A DNA stretch of 34,424 nt from Thermodesulfovibrionales bacterium (GCA_020053565.1 JAGVMY010000162.1:1-34424), one strand, 5' to 3'; counted from the stretch's first letter, positions 26,000 through 34,362 are shown. Made by a program: numbers and translations. Notes: generated by a model not told the origin, from the letters alone.

Positions 26000-26236
26000 T
26001 TAAAGAGAGAAGATGTTTGTCTCCTGCTCTGTGAGTTTCATTATCTTAGCCTTCTTTGCACCATATCTCTGAAGCCTGAAAAATTCATCTTCGAGCTTTT
26101 CCTGTCTGTAGAGGCTAAACATTTCTCTGAACAGCTGACTCTTTGTTTCACCTTTTATCCTTGCCATTGTCACATATTCCTGTGCAATATCAGGGGGGAG
26201 AGATATAGTCATCGCAATCCTTTTTCTCGTCGGCAT
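26000..26236 (-). CDS. Ribbon-helix-helix DNA-binding protein (CopG/Arc type)
   Basis: The protein has 78 residues. RIAMTISLPPDIAQEYVTMA is followed by GETKSQLFREMFSLYRQEK: one DNA-reading strand and two helices, the ribbon-helix-helix fold typical of antitoxins. The charged tail could bind a toxin, but no toxin gene follows; mtnA ends convergently 76 bases away. I chose ATG 26234-26236 over the adjacent GTG because GGGAGG lies eight bases before it. Palindromic half-sites just upstream suggest autoregulation. Confidence 0.72.
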   Translation of the reverse strand: MPTRKRIAMTISLPPDIAQEYVTMARIKGETKSQLFREMFSLYRQEKLEDEFFRLQRYGAKKAKIMKLTEQETNIFSL

Positions 26237-26252
26237 CACACACCTCCCTATA

Positions 26253-26275
26253 GGTCATAGACCTCATGGTCTGTG
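26253..26275 (-). promoter_or_regulatory. Candidate operator for the ribbon-helix-helix gene
   Basis: GGTC-ATA-GACC-TCAT-GGTC gives three alternating half-sites. The pair CATAGACC/GGTCTGTG is inverted with one mismatch around TCAT (26256-26275). It lies about 20 bases before the gene start, where an autoregulating RHH protein would bind. Confidence 0.45.
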
Positions 26276-26457
26276 CCTCATTATTTTTTATTCTAAGTAG
26301 CCATTTTCTGTCATTGTATTAATTGCTATTCTATTATCATCGGCAATAGCAATGGCAGGGGAAATGATAACAGTTAAAAGGATCATTGGAACAGGTAATT
26401 CTTTTACAAAGATACAAAATCATCTCAAGCTCTGTATAAATTATACATTAAAACTTA

Positions 26458-26874
26458 TCACTCCCCAATAATCTTCACGAGCACCCTTTTTCTCCTTCTA
26501 CCGTCGAATTCTCCATAAAAAATCTGCTCCCAGGGGCCGAAATCCAGTTTGCCATCTGTTACAGCAACCACAACCTCCCTTCCCATAATTTGTTGCTTCA
26601 TGTGTGCATCTGCATTGTCCTCTCCCACATTATGACGGTATTGAGAAACAGGTTCATGCGGTGCAAGTTTTTCAAGCCAGACATCAAAGTCATGGTGAAG
26701 CCCTGATTCGTCATCGTTTATAAAAACAGATGCGGTTATGTGCATGGCATTTACAAGCACGAGCCCTTCCTTAATGCCACTTTCCCTGAGACATTTTTCA
26801 ACCTCTGTGGTAATATTTATAAAAGCCCGGCGTGCCGGCACATTAAACCATAGTTCTTTGCGATAACTTTTTAT
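26458..26874 (-). CDS. yjbQ: YjbQ family protein (UPF0047)
   Basis: UPF0047/YjbQ proteins form small trimers, and some have weak thiamine-phosphate synthase activity. Seen are [34 protein letters not shown], the conserved His segment [14 protein letters not shown] and [16 protein letters not shown]. The family N-terminus ([20 protein letters not shown]) reaches upstream of the first canonical start (GTG 26839-26841). The expected initiator position reads ATA (26872-26874), overlapping the upstream stop as ATAA, with AAGGAG 12 bases before. I therefore extend the gene to 26874. Either AUA is used, ATG has mutated, or a shortened protein starts at the GTG. Confidence 0.85.
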   Translation of the reverse strand: MKSYRKELWFNVPARRAFINITTEVEKCLRESGIKEGLVLVNAMHITASVFINDDESGLHHDFDVWLEKLAPHEPVSQYRHNVGEDNADAHMKQQIMGREVVVAVTDGKLDFGPWEQIFYGEFDGRRRKRVLVKIIGE

Positions 26875-27086
26875 AGAATCTTCAATCTCCTTCTCCTGTA
26901 CCCCACAGAAATAAAGTCATTTTTTCCCTTTTTTTCTATTTTCTTTAACCCAAGGTCAAGGAGAATTTTTCTTTCCTCTTCATCTCGTTTAGTAGTCTTT
27001 CTATATCTTCTTAGGCCGAGCTTATCCCTTAAGACAAGGAATTCTACTGGTGATACATCTTCATATTTCTTTATTCTTATCTTCAT
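26871..27086 (-). CDS. Small basic protein of unknown function
   Basis: The protein has 71 residues and is very basic: [20 protein letters not shown], then [20 protein letters not shown] and a tail YRRRRLKIL. It may bind nucleic acid, but I recognise no family. Its ATG overlaps the stop of the frame upstream (TAATG) and its stop overlaps the yjbQ start. The three frames therefore look like a tightly coupled operon, which supports it being real. Confidence 0.5.
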   Translation of the reverse strand: MKIRIKKYEDVSPVEFLVLRDKLGLRRYRKTTKRDEEERKILLDLGLKKIEKKGKNDFISVGYRRRRLKIL

Positions 27087-27277
27087 TACTCAACCTTTTT
27101 CCTTAATTCTAAAAGCTCTGATAAAATATCGTTTTTAAATGATAAATAATAACAACTCTCATTGTTTACTACAAGAGCCTTAGAAGTTAAAAGTTCTGTC
27201 AGTCTTGGCAATAGGGAATAGCAATTAACACGAAATGATTGACGGTAATCACACTTAAGTTTTATTATTATAGCCAC
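27086..27277 (-). CDS. Possible small protein upstream, divergent from tyrS
   Basis: A frame of up to 63 residues ([24 protein letters not shown] end; [20 protein letters not shown] in the middle) ends in TAATG with the next gene. The start is uncertain. GTG 27275-27277 is only one base from the tyrS ATG on the other strand, and a TTG further in would give about 40 residues. Its coupling to the next gene is the main evidence. Confidence 0.3.
   Translation of the reverse strand: MAIIIKLKCDYRQSFRVNCYSLLPRLTELLTSKALVVNNESCYYLSFKNDILSELLELRKKVE
27239..27268 (+). promoter_or_regulatory. Candidate promoter of tyrS
   Basis: TTGACG (27239-27244) and TATTAT (27263-27268) are 18 bases apart. A second TATTAT lies three bases further on. 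Either would start transcription within a few bases of the tyrS ATG. Confidence 0.45.
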
Positions 27278-27278
27278 T

Positions 27279-28493
27279 ATGTTACAACCTGAGAAACAAA
27301 TTGAGATAATAAAAAGGGGCGCTGTTGAGATAATCGTTAAGGAAGACCTCGTTAAGAAGCTCGAAAAATCATATAAAGAAAAGAGGCCCCTCAAAATTAA
27401 GGCTGGCTTTGATCCCACTGCCCCTGACATCCATCTCGGTCACACAGTTTTGCTCGAAAAGATTCGGCAATTTCAGGAACTCGGACATCAGGTGATATTT
27501 CTCATTGGTGATTTTACAGGAATGATTGGTGATCCGAGCGGGAAGAATGAAATGAGAAAGCCGCTTACAAGAGAAGAAGTATTAAAAAATGCAGAAACAT
27601 ATAAAGAGCAGGTATTCAAGATACTCGACCCTGAAAAAACTAAGGTCGTTTTTAATTCAGAATGGATGTCAATAATGACCTCAGGAGAAATGATACACCT
27701 TGCTAGCATGTATACTGTTGCAAGGATGTTTGAAAGAGAGGATTTCAGGCAGAGGTGGATCAGTCAGAATCCTATAGGCATCCATGAATTCATGTATCCA
27801 TTAATACAGGGTTATGATTCTGTAGCACTTCATGCTGATGTGGAACTTGGTGGCACAGACCAGAAATTTAACCTTATTGTTGGGAGGGAACTCCAGAAGG
27901 AATATGGGCAGGAGCCACAGTGTCTCGTGATCATGCCGCTTCTTGAGGGTCTTGACGGCGTGAAGAAGATGAGTAAGAGCCTTGGGAATTATATAGGCAT
28001 TAACGAGCCTGCTAAAGAAATGTACGGGAAGATAATGTCCATAAGTGATGAACTCATGCTCAGGTATTATGAATTACTAAGCCATATTTCTATGGAAGAA
28101 CTTGATTTATTGAAAGAGGGAATAAAGAATGGCAAAGTTCATCCAAAACATGCAAAAGAAAATCTCGCTATGGAGATAGTGGAAAGATACTGGGGAAGAG
28201 ATGAAGCCCTTAAGGTAAAAGAAGAATTCGACCATGTCTTTAAGGAAAAGGGAGTTCCTGATGATGTCCTTGAAATTCAGCTTGAATGGGAAGAAGACAA
28301 AATGTGGGTACCAAAAATCATGAAGCTTTCTGATCTTACATCAAGCACAGGCGAGGCGATAAGGCTCATCAAGCAAGGAGGCGTTACAATTAACGACATG
28401 AAACATGATGACCCTGATGGAAAACTGGCGAGAGGAAGTTATTTATTTAAAGTAGGGAAAAGAAAATTTTTAAAGATTAAATCAAAGATTTAG
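27279..28493 (+). CDS. tyrS: Tyrosyl-tRNA synthetase
   Basis: TyrS charges tRNA-Tyr. The class I signatures are HLGH (HIGH-type, in [20 protein letters not shown]) and [25 protein letters not shown] and [14 protein letters not shown] are also typical. A C-terminal S4 RNA-binding domain is present ([20 protein letters not shown]). At 404 residues, with a KMSKS rather than KFGKT loop, it resembles the TyrZ-type enzymes. No Shine-Dalgarno precedes the ATG, and the predicted promoter implies an almost leaderless message. Confidence 0.97.
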   Translation: MLQPEKQIEIIKRGAVEIIVKEDLVKKLEKSYKEKRPLKIKAGFDPTAPDIHLGHTVLLEKIRQFQELGHQVIFLIGDFTGMIGDPSGKNEMRKPLTREEVLKNAETYKEQVFKILDPEKTKVVFNSEWMSIMTSGEMIHLASMYTVARMFEREDFRQRWISQNPIGIHEFMYPLIQGYDSVALHADVELGGTDQKFNLIVGRELQKEYGQEPQCLVIMPLLEGLDGVKKMSKSLGNYIGINEPAKEMYGKIMSISDELMLRYYELLSHISMEELDLLKEGIKNGKVHPKHAKENLAMEIVERYWGRDEALKVKEEFDHVFKEKGVPDDVLEIQLEWEEDKMWVPKIMKLSDLTSSTGEAIRLIKQGGVTINDMKHDDPDGKLARGSYLFKVGKRKFLKIKSKI

Positions 28494-28576
28494 ATATTTC
28501 TTTTTAAACTCCATTGGGCCAAATAATTAACGACATAGTTATTTGTGAGACATGACATTAGATAGATCACAATTTT

Positions 28577-28753
28577 CTAAGGTCGATCTAAACCGTGGGT
28601 CTTTAAAATAGTCGTAAACTCATCCAGAAGGTTGGCAGTAGGTTCGCTGAGCGATGGTTCTAGTAGCTCTCCATCTGTGGGCCAGTCTAAAAATTTTGGT
28701 GTGTCAATGACTGGCTTGCCGGTGATAGCTGGGGACTGGGTAACCGTGTTCAT
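28577..28753 (-). CDS. Possible 58-residue protein after rnfB
   Basis: An ATG 24 bases after the rnfB stop opens a frame reading MNTVTQSPAITGKPVIDTPK, FLDWPTDGELLEPSLSEPTA and NLLDEFTTILKTHGLDRP. The composition is protein-like (Pro-rich and acidic, ending in a helix), unlike the surrounding AT-rich DNA. There is no clear Shine-Dalgarno. It lies in the same frame as rnfB, so it could also be the former end of a longer protein. Family unknown. Confidence 0.4.
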   Translation of the reverse strand: MNTVTQSPAITGKPVIDTPKFLDWPTDGELLEPSLSEPTANLLDEFTTILKTHGLDRP

Positions 28754-28777
28754 ATAAGTGGATGCACAGGCACTGCT

Positions 28778-29932
28778 CTACGCAGCTTTTTCAGCCTTCT
28801 TAGCTGCCGCTGCTGCAAATACCTCAGCTGCATTGAATGTGCCGTCTATTGCCTGCACAGGACACTTTGCTGTACAGATACCACATCCGATACACTTAGT
28901 CTGGTCAATGACATGCAATTTCTTGTGTTCACCATATGCTGCATTTACAGGACATACCTTCATGCATATCAGACAACCGATGCAATGATCCAGAACAAAA
29001 GCCTTTGACCTGTGGGGTATAAAGTCAAAGATAGCTTTTGTAGGACATTTTGGAACACAAAGGCCGCATACCTTACATTTATCAAGAGTAATTTTTGAGA
29101 GATTATTTTCAACAAGGGGTGCATCAAACGGGCATACCTTCACACAGGTACTGCATGCAATGCAGCCTACCTGACAGTTTTTCTTTGTGTCCACGCCCTT
29201 GTCCTTTGAATGGCACGACACGAGGACCTGTCTTGATGCAGGAAGCACTTCTATAACTTTTGTGGGGCAGGCTGCCTCACACTTTCTGCAACCTGTGCAT
29301 TTCGTGATGTCAACAAAGGGAAGGTAGTCATCTGTCATGGTTATTGCGCCAAAGGGGCATACCCACTCGCATGTCCTGTAGCCTAAACAACCGTATCTAC
29401 ATGATTTATCGCCACCTCCTGCGAGTATCACAGCCCTGCAATCCTGAATGCCTTCGTATTTATATTTCTTTACTGATTTGCTCCATCCGCCCTGACACTT
29501 AATCCTTGCGAAATTAGGCTCTACTGCAGCAGCTATTTTCCCTGTAATATGTGCGATTGCATCTGCTACAGAAGCCTTTCCAGGCGAGCAAAGGTTTGGA
29601 GAAACATCGGGTTTTGCAACAACAGCCTCTGCATATCCCATACACCCTGCAAATCCACATGCGCCACAATTAGCACCTGGCAGTACATCTCTTACCTTTT
29701 CGACATTAGGGTCAACCTTAACTGCAAACTTCTGAGCAGCAAAAGCGAGGCCAACACCAAATACTACTCCTAATCCACCCAGGAATATCAATGTAAAAAT
29801 TAAGAGCTGTTTTAAGTCTATGGGACCTGATACATCAATTTCTCCGCCTACACCTGCATACAAAGCAGTTGCAGAAAAAAACAACAGTATCGTTGTAATT
29901 ACACTTATCTTTTTTACTGTTGAAACATTCAC
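28778..29932 (-). CDS. rnfB: Rnf complex subunit B, multi-cluster ferredoxin-type
   Basis: RnfB accepts electrons from ferredoxin in the Rnf complex. An N-terminal hydrophobic segment (about residues 10-25) and a second one near 45-65 anchor it. The PF04060-type motif CGACGFAGC follows, then six CxxC-rich motifs: CRYGCLGYRTCEWVCP, CTGCRKCEAACP, CIACSTCVKVCP, CKVCGLCVPKCP, CIGCLICMKVCP and CIGCGICTAKCP. That is up to seven [4Fe-4S] clusters in 384 residues, against about 190 residues in E. coli RnfB. I chose GTG 29930-29932 because AAAGGAG precedes it; an upstream GTG at 29962 lacks one. It is the last gene of the operon. Confidence 0.93.
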   Translation of the reverse strand: MNVSTVKKISVITTILLFFSATALYAGVGGEIDVSGPIDLKQLLIFTLIFLGGLGVVFGVGLAFAAQKFAVKVDPNVEKVRDVLPGANCGACGFAGCMGYAEAVVAKPDVSPNLCSPGKASVADAIAHITGKIAAAVEPNFARIKCQGGWSKSVKKYKYEGIQDCRAVILAGGGDKSCRYGCLGYRTCEWVCPFGAITMTDDYLPFVDITKCTGCRKCEAACPTKVIEVLPASRQVLVSCHSKDKGVDTKKNCQVGCIACSTCVKVCPFDAPLVENNLSKITLDKCKVCGLCVPKCPTKAIFDFIPHRSKAFVLDHCIGCLICMKVCPVNAAYGEHKKLHVIDQTKCIGCGICTAKCPVQAIDGTFNAAEVFAAAAAKKAEKAA

Positions 29933-29955
29933 TATCGCTACTCCTTTTACGCTTT

Positions 29956-30003
29956 TATTCACCTATTTACCTATTCACCCATTTACCGATTAACCTGTTC
30001 ATT
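29956..30003. repeat. Octamer array between rnfA and rnfB
   Basis: Six 8-base units: TATTCACC, TATTTACC, TATTCACC, CATTTACC, GATTAACC and the weak TGTTCATT. It fills nearly the whole spacer and overlaps the rnfA stop. Confidence 0.6.
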
Positions 30004-30590
30004 TAAAGCGTAATCAATCCTGAGAAACCTAAAAAAGCCAGTGCAATCAAGCCAGTTACTACAAATGATATGGGTAACCCCTGAAAAGATATTGGTACAT
30101 CTGCGAGCTCAAGTTTCTCCCGTATGCTTGCCATTATTATCATTGCAAGGCTGAAGCCAATACCAGAACCTAAACCAAAGAAAAGACTTTCTATAAAATT
30201 ATAACCTTCGGAGACATTAAGTAATGGCACTGCCAGTATAATACAGTTTGCGGTAATAAGTGCAAGGTAGATTCCGAGCTTGTAATAGAGCCCTGGCGCA
30301 ACCTTTTTCATGATTGTGTCAGCAGCCTGAACAAAACATGCTACAACTCCGATGAATATGACAATCTCAAGGAATCCGAGGCCAAGTGGTGTCATGATAA
30401 ATTTATAGATAAGCCAGTTCAGGGCGCCAGTTATCACCATAACCGAGGTAAAAGTAACACTCATTCCTATTGAGGTATCCATCTTCTTTGTAACACCAAA
30501 GAATATGCAGAGACCGAGGTATCGTGTGAAGACAAAGTTATTTATGAGCGAGGCTGCGATAAGAAGCTCAAATAATTTTGTGAATTCCAT
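30003..30590 (-). CDS. rnfA: Rnf complex subunit A
   Basis: The 195-residue integral membrane protein has about six helices. NNFVFTRYLGLCIFFGVTKK is the RnfA/NqrE hallmark, with the inward-facing Cys that helps bind the intramembrane iron-sulfur centre; ANCIILAVPLLN and FFGLGSGIGFSLAMIIMASI are also typical. With RnfE it forms the electron relay through the membrane. It lies nine bases after rnfE. Confidence 0.95.
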   Translation of the reverse strand: MEFTKLFELLIAASLINNFVFTRYLGLCIFFGVTKKMDTSIGMSVTFTSVMVITGALNWLIYKFIMTPLGLGFLEIVIFIGVVACFVQAADTIMKKVAPGLYYKLGIYLALITANCIILAVPLLNVSEGYNFIESLFFGLGSGIGFSLAMIIMASIREKLELADVPISFQGLPISFVVTGLIALAFLGFSGLITL

Positions 30591-30599
30591 TGTCTAACC

Positions 30600-31238
30600 T
30601 CAACCGTGGCTGCCGCCAGCACCGCTGGCACCCTTGCCACCAAAAAATTTTATATCTATCCAGTTAAAGAACCCCATCAGAATCCCCATTGCAAAAAAAC
30701 CTCCTGCAGGGAGGATCATAATTAACAGAGGCTTTGTATCAATTATTTGTATACCCCACAATGACCCCTTACCAAGGAGTTCCCTGAAAAACCCTATGAT
30801 AACGAGTGCAAGGAGGAAACCTACTCCCATTCCCAAGCCATCAAAAAATGAAGGTACTACCTTATTCTTGCTTGCAAACAACTCAGACCGCGAAAGGATG
30901 ATTGCAAAGGCAACAATGAGTTTTATGTACAATCCCATCTGGGCATATACGTCCCGTGCAAAGGCAGCCATTGCAAGGTCAGTAACAGTAACCCATGTGG
31001 CAATGATGAACATATACGTGGGAATCCTGACCTTTGGATTTATGAATTTTCTCAAAAGGGAGGTTGTCACATTCGCCATTGTCTGAACAAATAAAACTGC
31101 TACTCCCATGAGGAATCCACTTTTCACTCCGCTCGTCACAGCAACTGCAGGGCAAAGGCTTAGTGCAAGCCTGAATACAGGGTTTTCTCCAAATATGCCG
31201 TTTCTGAAAAGATTCCAGTAACGTGCAGTATTGCTCAT
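30600..31238 (-). CDS. rnfE: Rnf complex subunit E
   Basis: The 212-residue multi-helix membrane protein is the paralogue and partner of RnfA. NPVFRLALSLCPAVAVTSGV, KVRIPTYMFIIATWVTVTDL and LSRSELFASKNKVVPSFFDG carry the RnfE/NqrD pattern, including a Cys in the first helix. A short Gly/Ala-rich tail (GGKGASGAGGSHG) ends it. It overlaps rnfG by four bases. Confidence 0.94.
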   Translation of the reverse strand: MSNTARYWNLFRNGIFGENPVFRLALSLCPAVAVTSGVKSGFLMGVAVLFVQTMANVTTSLLRKFINPKVRIPTYMFIIATWVTVTDLAMAAFARDVYAQMGLYIKLIVAFAIILSRSELFASKNKVVPSFFDGLGMGVGFLLALVIIGFFRELLGKGSLWGIQIIDTKPLLIMILPAGGFFAMGILMGFFNWIDIKFFGGKGASGAGGSHG

Positions 31239-31792
31239 TGTGCCACCCCGTATTTTTCTTTAAGCAATTTCATGGCTTCCTTTACTCCGTTCGTCACTGC
31301 ACGGCTTGATATGGTCACACCGGAAATGGCCTGAATCTTGTCAGTGCCTTCTGCCTTCACAAGTTCTATCTGCTCAAGTGCTTTATCCTCAAACTGCTTC
31401 TTAAAATAATCTTTTTCAATTTCATCTCCAAGACCCGGTGTTTCACCGTGACCGAGTATATTGATTGACTTTATCTTCAAATCTTTTCCTGCCGAAACGA
31501 GTATGTTTATATAACTTGAATATCCCTTGCCGTATGTAGAAACAAGGTATCCTATTGTCTTTCCTTCCTTTTTGCCTTCAAAGTATTTTCCGCGTTTCCC
31601 ATATGGCTCCCATATCCCTGCTTCTGTAATATTTTCAGCATCTGGCATCATCTTCTGTCTCGCCTCTTTCTCCTCTTTTTCTTTTGCTACCTTTATCACC
31701 GGCGCTGTTATGGCAAAAACGCTTGTCATGATAATGCCTGCAGCGATAAAGATAACAACCAGGCTGAGGGTAATCTTTATCATATCCTTCAT
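31235..31792 (-). CDS. rnfG: Rnf complex subunit G (FMN-binding)
   Basis: The protein has 185 residues. One N-terminal membrane helix (residues ~6-28) is followed by an extracytoplasmic FMN-binding domain. SGVTISSRAV near residue 160 is the site where FMN is attached to Thr through phosphate (usual SGAT; here SGVT). GKGYSSYINILVSAG and GHGETPGLGDEI are standard for the family. It overlaps both rnfD and rnfE by four bases. Confidence 0.93.
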   Translation of the reverse strand: MKDMIKITLSLVVIFIAAGIIMTSVFAITAPVIKVAKEKEEKEARQKMMPDAENITEAGIWEPYGKRGKYFEGKKEGKTIGYLVSTYGKGYSSYINILVSAGKDLKIKSINILGHGETPGLGDEIEKDYFKKQFEDKALEQIELVKAEGTDKIQAISGVTISSRAVTNGVKEAMKLLKEKYGVAQ

Positions 31793-32820
31793 CTCTTTTT
31801 CTCCTTCATAGCACCAAATATGCTTGATTTCACGCCCCTGTCAATCAGTGGTGCAAAACAGTTCATGAGGAGTATTGCAAACATAACACCCTCGGGGTAA
31901 CCGCCCTTCAGCCTTATGAGAACGGTAAGAGCGCCACATCCGATACCAAAAATAATCTGCCCTTTTCTCACAGAAGGACATGTTACATAGTCTGTTGCCA
32001 TGAAGAATGCACCGAGCATAAGTCCTCCACTGAGTAAGTGTAATATCGGATCACCGGTGAAAAGACCTGTCCCTTTTCCTCCAAAGATCCAGGTGAGAAC
32101 TGCTACTGTCCCGAGGAACGATACGGGTATATGCCATGTAATGTACTTTTTATAGATGAGAAATGCTGCTCCAAACAACAAGGCTATTATTGAGGTTTCA
32201 CCAATAGAACCTGCCCTGTGGCCGACAAGAAGCTGTGAATAAAGATTGAGCTTATCTCCGAAAACCTCTATTAATCTTCCAATGCCATCTTCTTTTAATA
32301 TCATCAGAGGTGTTGCTGTTGTCTTTGCATCAAATGCCACAAATGCTGCTGTGGGCTCATTCCATAATGTCATTGCCCTCGGCCATGACATCATCAGGAA
32401 GGCTCTCCCTATAAGTGCAGGATTGAATATGTTATAGCCGAGTCCTCCAAAGAGTTGTTTTGTGATGACTATTGCGACAATGGAGCCTATTATCGGCACA
32501 TGAATGGTGAATGGATTAAACGACCATAGGGATGCAGGGAGATTCATTCCAAGGAGAAGCCCTGTGAGAAATGCACTCCCATCGTTGGTGGTTAGTTTTC
32601 TTTTAAGACCCTTCTGGAAAAAATGCTCTGAGAGGATTGCAGAGATAATACAGAGGGCAGTAACGAACAAAGCCTTCGGTCCGAAGAAATAAACTCCCAT
32701 TAACAGAGCTGGGAGGAGGGACAGGCTCACTGTCCACATGATACGGCTTACACTCTCTTCGTCTTTAATATGAGGGCTGATTGATACGATTAAGGGATGT
32801 TCTTTTTTTACTGCCTCCAT
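31789..32820 (-). CDS. rnfD: Rnf complex subunit D
   Basis: The 343-residue membrane subunit carries a covalent FMN and is a likely part of the ion path. KQLFGGLGYNIFNPALIGRA is the clearest signature, with ATDYVTCPSVRKGQIIFGIG and GGYPEGVMFAILLMNCFAPL near the end. At the flavinylation site the sequence is KTTATPL, where other RnfD proteins have SGATPL; the Thr is kept. It overlaps rnfG by four bases. Confidence 0.94.
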   Translation of the reverse strand: MEAVKKEHPLIVSISPHIKDEESVSRIMWTVSLSLLPALLMGVYFFGPKALFVTALCIISAILSEHFFQKGLKRKLTTNDGSAFLTGLLLGMNLPASLWSFNPFTIHVPIIGSIVAIVITKQLFGGLGYNIFNPALIGRAFLMMSWPRAMTLWNEPTAAFVAFDAKTTATPLMILKEDGIGRLIEVFGDKLNLYSQLLVGHRAGSIGETSIIALLFGAAFLIYKKYITWHIPVSFLGTVAVLTWIFGGKGTGLFTGDPILHLLSGGLMLGAFFMATDYVTCPSVRKGQIIFGIGCGALTVLIRLKGGYPEGVMFAILLMNCFAPLIDRGVKSSIFGAMKEKKR

Positions 32821-32837
32821 CTACCCTCCGACAATTT

Positions 32838-32906
32838 CATGATGCACGATGTATGATGCATGATTTTTAATATCCTGTATCTTGCATCCTGTATCCTGTA
32901 TCTGAT
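32838..32906. repeat. Two heptamer arrays between rnfC and rnfD
   Basis: Four units CATGATG, CACGATG, TATGATG and CATGATT fill 32838-32865. Five units ATCCTGT, ATCTTGC, ATCCTGT, ATCCTGT and ATCTGAT fill 32872-32906. They occupy most of the only long spacer of the rnf operon. Confidence 0.8.
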
Positions 32907-32921
32907 CACTATTCTTATTTT

Positions 32922-34229
32922 TCATGGCTTTGTCATTGATTTTGCAAGCCTTATAAACTGCACTATCGGCCTTTTTGAAGGACAGACAAATGCGCACGAG
33001 CCACACTCAAAACAGTCCCATAGATTATATTCCTTTGAGCCTTCATAAAAGCCTTTTTCTGAATAAGTACTGAGCATCGAGGGCATAAGCCCCATCGGGC
33101 ATATATCAATACATCTGCTGCATCTTATACAGGGCTTGAAGTCCTCAACATGAATTATCTCACTTTCCGGCAATACGACTATCCCTGAGGTGCCCTTTGT
33201 GACTGGCACATCCAGAGAGGGAAGGGCAAAGCCCATCATAGGGCCTCCTGCAATAACCTTTAAGGTTCCGTTCTTAAACCCTCCACACTCATCAATGAGT
33301 TGAGATACCAGTGTTCCTATTTTTACCATCAGGTTCCTGGGCTCGTTAATACCTTCACCTGTTACGGTTACAACCCTGTCTATTAAAGGTTTCCCGTATC
33401 GTACTGCCTCATAGATAGCTAAGGCTGTTCCGACATTCTGAACAACAACCCCTACATCCATAGGAAGACCCCGAGGCGGGACACCTCTTTCAGTGAGTGC
33501 CTTTATGAGCATCTTTTCCGCACCTTCAGGATACTTTGTCTCAAGGCCACATACCCTTATATTTTCCTGTCCTTTCACAGCCTCTTCCATTGTTTTTATC
33601 GCAGCAGGTTTGTTATCTTCTATCCCCACAAATCCTTTGTTCACACCTAATACACGCATTAATATCTTCAGCCCTTCAATAATCTCCTTTGGCGTTTCAA
33701 GCATTAATCGGTAATCGGCAGTCAGATACGGTTCACACTCAGCTCCATTGAGAATGACAATCTCTATAGGTTTTTCTTTCGGAGGTGAAAGCTTTACAAA
33801 GGTTGGGAAAGCAGCACCACCAAGGCCAACAATTCCCGCAGCCCTTATCTTCTCCTTCATTTCATCTGGAGAGAGGTTCATATAGTCTGGATTATCCTTT
33901 AATAGTGTCCATTCCTCTTTCCCATCATTTTCTATAACAACTGAAGGGACCATCTTTCCCATTATATTAGAAAATTCACCTATTGCGATTACCTTCCCGG
34001 ATACAGATGAATGTACTGCTGCTGATACAAATCCGCCTTGTTCTCCTATCATCTCACCTTTCTTGACTTCCTGACTGATGGTAACAATTGGCTTACAGGG
34101 TGCTCCTGTATGCTGGCTTAATGGAATGAGAACTCTCTGAGGAGGTTTTACTTCTACTATTGGTTTATCTGCTGATAGTTCTTTTTTATCAGGAGGGTGT
34201 ATGCCACCTTTAAACGTTGGGAGATCCAC
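32922..34229 (-). CDS. rnfC: Rnf complex subunit C
   Basis: RnfC is the NADH/NAD-reacting peripheral subunit with FMN and two [4Fe-4S] clusters. TFKGGIHPPDKKEL opens it, GIVGLGGAAFPTFVKL and LNGAECEPYLTADYRLMLE form the nucleotide/flavin region, and CIRCSRCIDICP and CFECGSCAFVCP bind the clusters. I chose GTG 34227-34229 (435 residues) because AAGGAG lies nine bases upstream and the family start fits; the frame runs on to TTG 34280. It is the first gene of rnfCDGEAB. There is no long C-terminal repeat extension as in E. coli. Confidence 0.94.
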   Translation of the reverse strand: MDLPTFKGGIHPPDKKELSADKPIVEVKPPQRVLIPLSQHTGAPCKPIVTISQEVKKGEMIGEQGGFVSAAVHSSVSGKVIAIGEFSNIMGKMVPSVVIENDGKEEWTLLKDNPDYMNLSPDEMKEKIRAAGIVGLGGAAFPTFVKLSPPKEKPIEIVILNGAECEPYLTADYRLMLETPKEIIEGLKILMRVLGVNKGFVGIEDNKPAAIKTMEEAVKGQENIRVCGLETKYPEGAEKMLIKALTERGVPPRGLPMDVGVVVQNVGTALAIYEAVRYGKPLIDRVVTVTGEGINEPRNLMVKIGTLVSQLIDECGGFKNGTLKVIAGGPMMGFALPSLDVPVTKGTSGIVVLPESEIIHVEDFKPCIRCSRCIDICPMGLMPSMLSTYSEKGFYEGSKEYNLWDCFECGSCAFVCPSKRPIVQFIRLAKSMTKP

Positions 34230-34289
34230 TGAAGATTTTCTCCTTATCTTTAATGCCCAAACGAAGCGGGCATAGCTCAAAACTTTTAT

Positions 34290-34319
34290 TTAATAACATG
34301 GGTTATATATCAAAGTCAA
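34290..34319 (-). promoter_or_regulatory. Promoter of the rnf operon
   Basis: On the minus strand TTGACT (34314-34319), 18 bases, then TATTAA (34290-34295) with TGT directly before it (extended -10). The leader of about 50 bases holds the rnfC Shine-Dalgarno. Confidence 0.6.
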
Positions 34320-34328
34320 GTTTTAGAG

Positions 34329-34357
34329 TTGAAGAAGTGTCAAAATATCTTTATACT
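34329..34357 (+). promoter_or_regulatory. Promoter of the DUF3842 gene
   Basis: TTGAAG (34329-34334) and TATACT (34352-34357) are exactly 17 bases apart. Transcription would begin on or just before the ATG at 34363. Confidence 0.5.
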
Positions 34358-34362
34358 TTAAT

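Noticed and set aside
26301..26471. Plus-strand frame with a signal-peptide-like stretch (IAILLSSAIAMAGEM) between the RHH gene and yjbQ
   Set aside because: It has no usable start codon before the hydrophobic part, no Shine-Dalgarno sequence, and its end overlaps yjbQ. At best it is a fragment of a lost secreted protein.
27278..27430. Minus-strand frame extending the small upstream ORF into tyrS
   Set aside because: This part is antisense to the well-conserved start of tyrS; only the portion outside tyrS can be considered coding.
34230..34280. Longer rnfC starting at TTG 34280
   Set aside because: It lacks a Shine-Dalgarno sequence, contains the good AAGGAG used by GTG 34229, and adds residues outside the RnfC family start.
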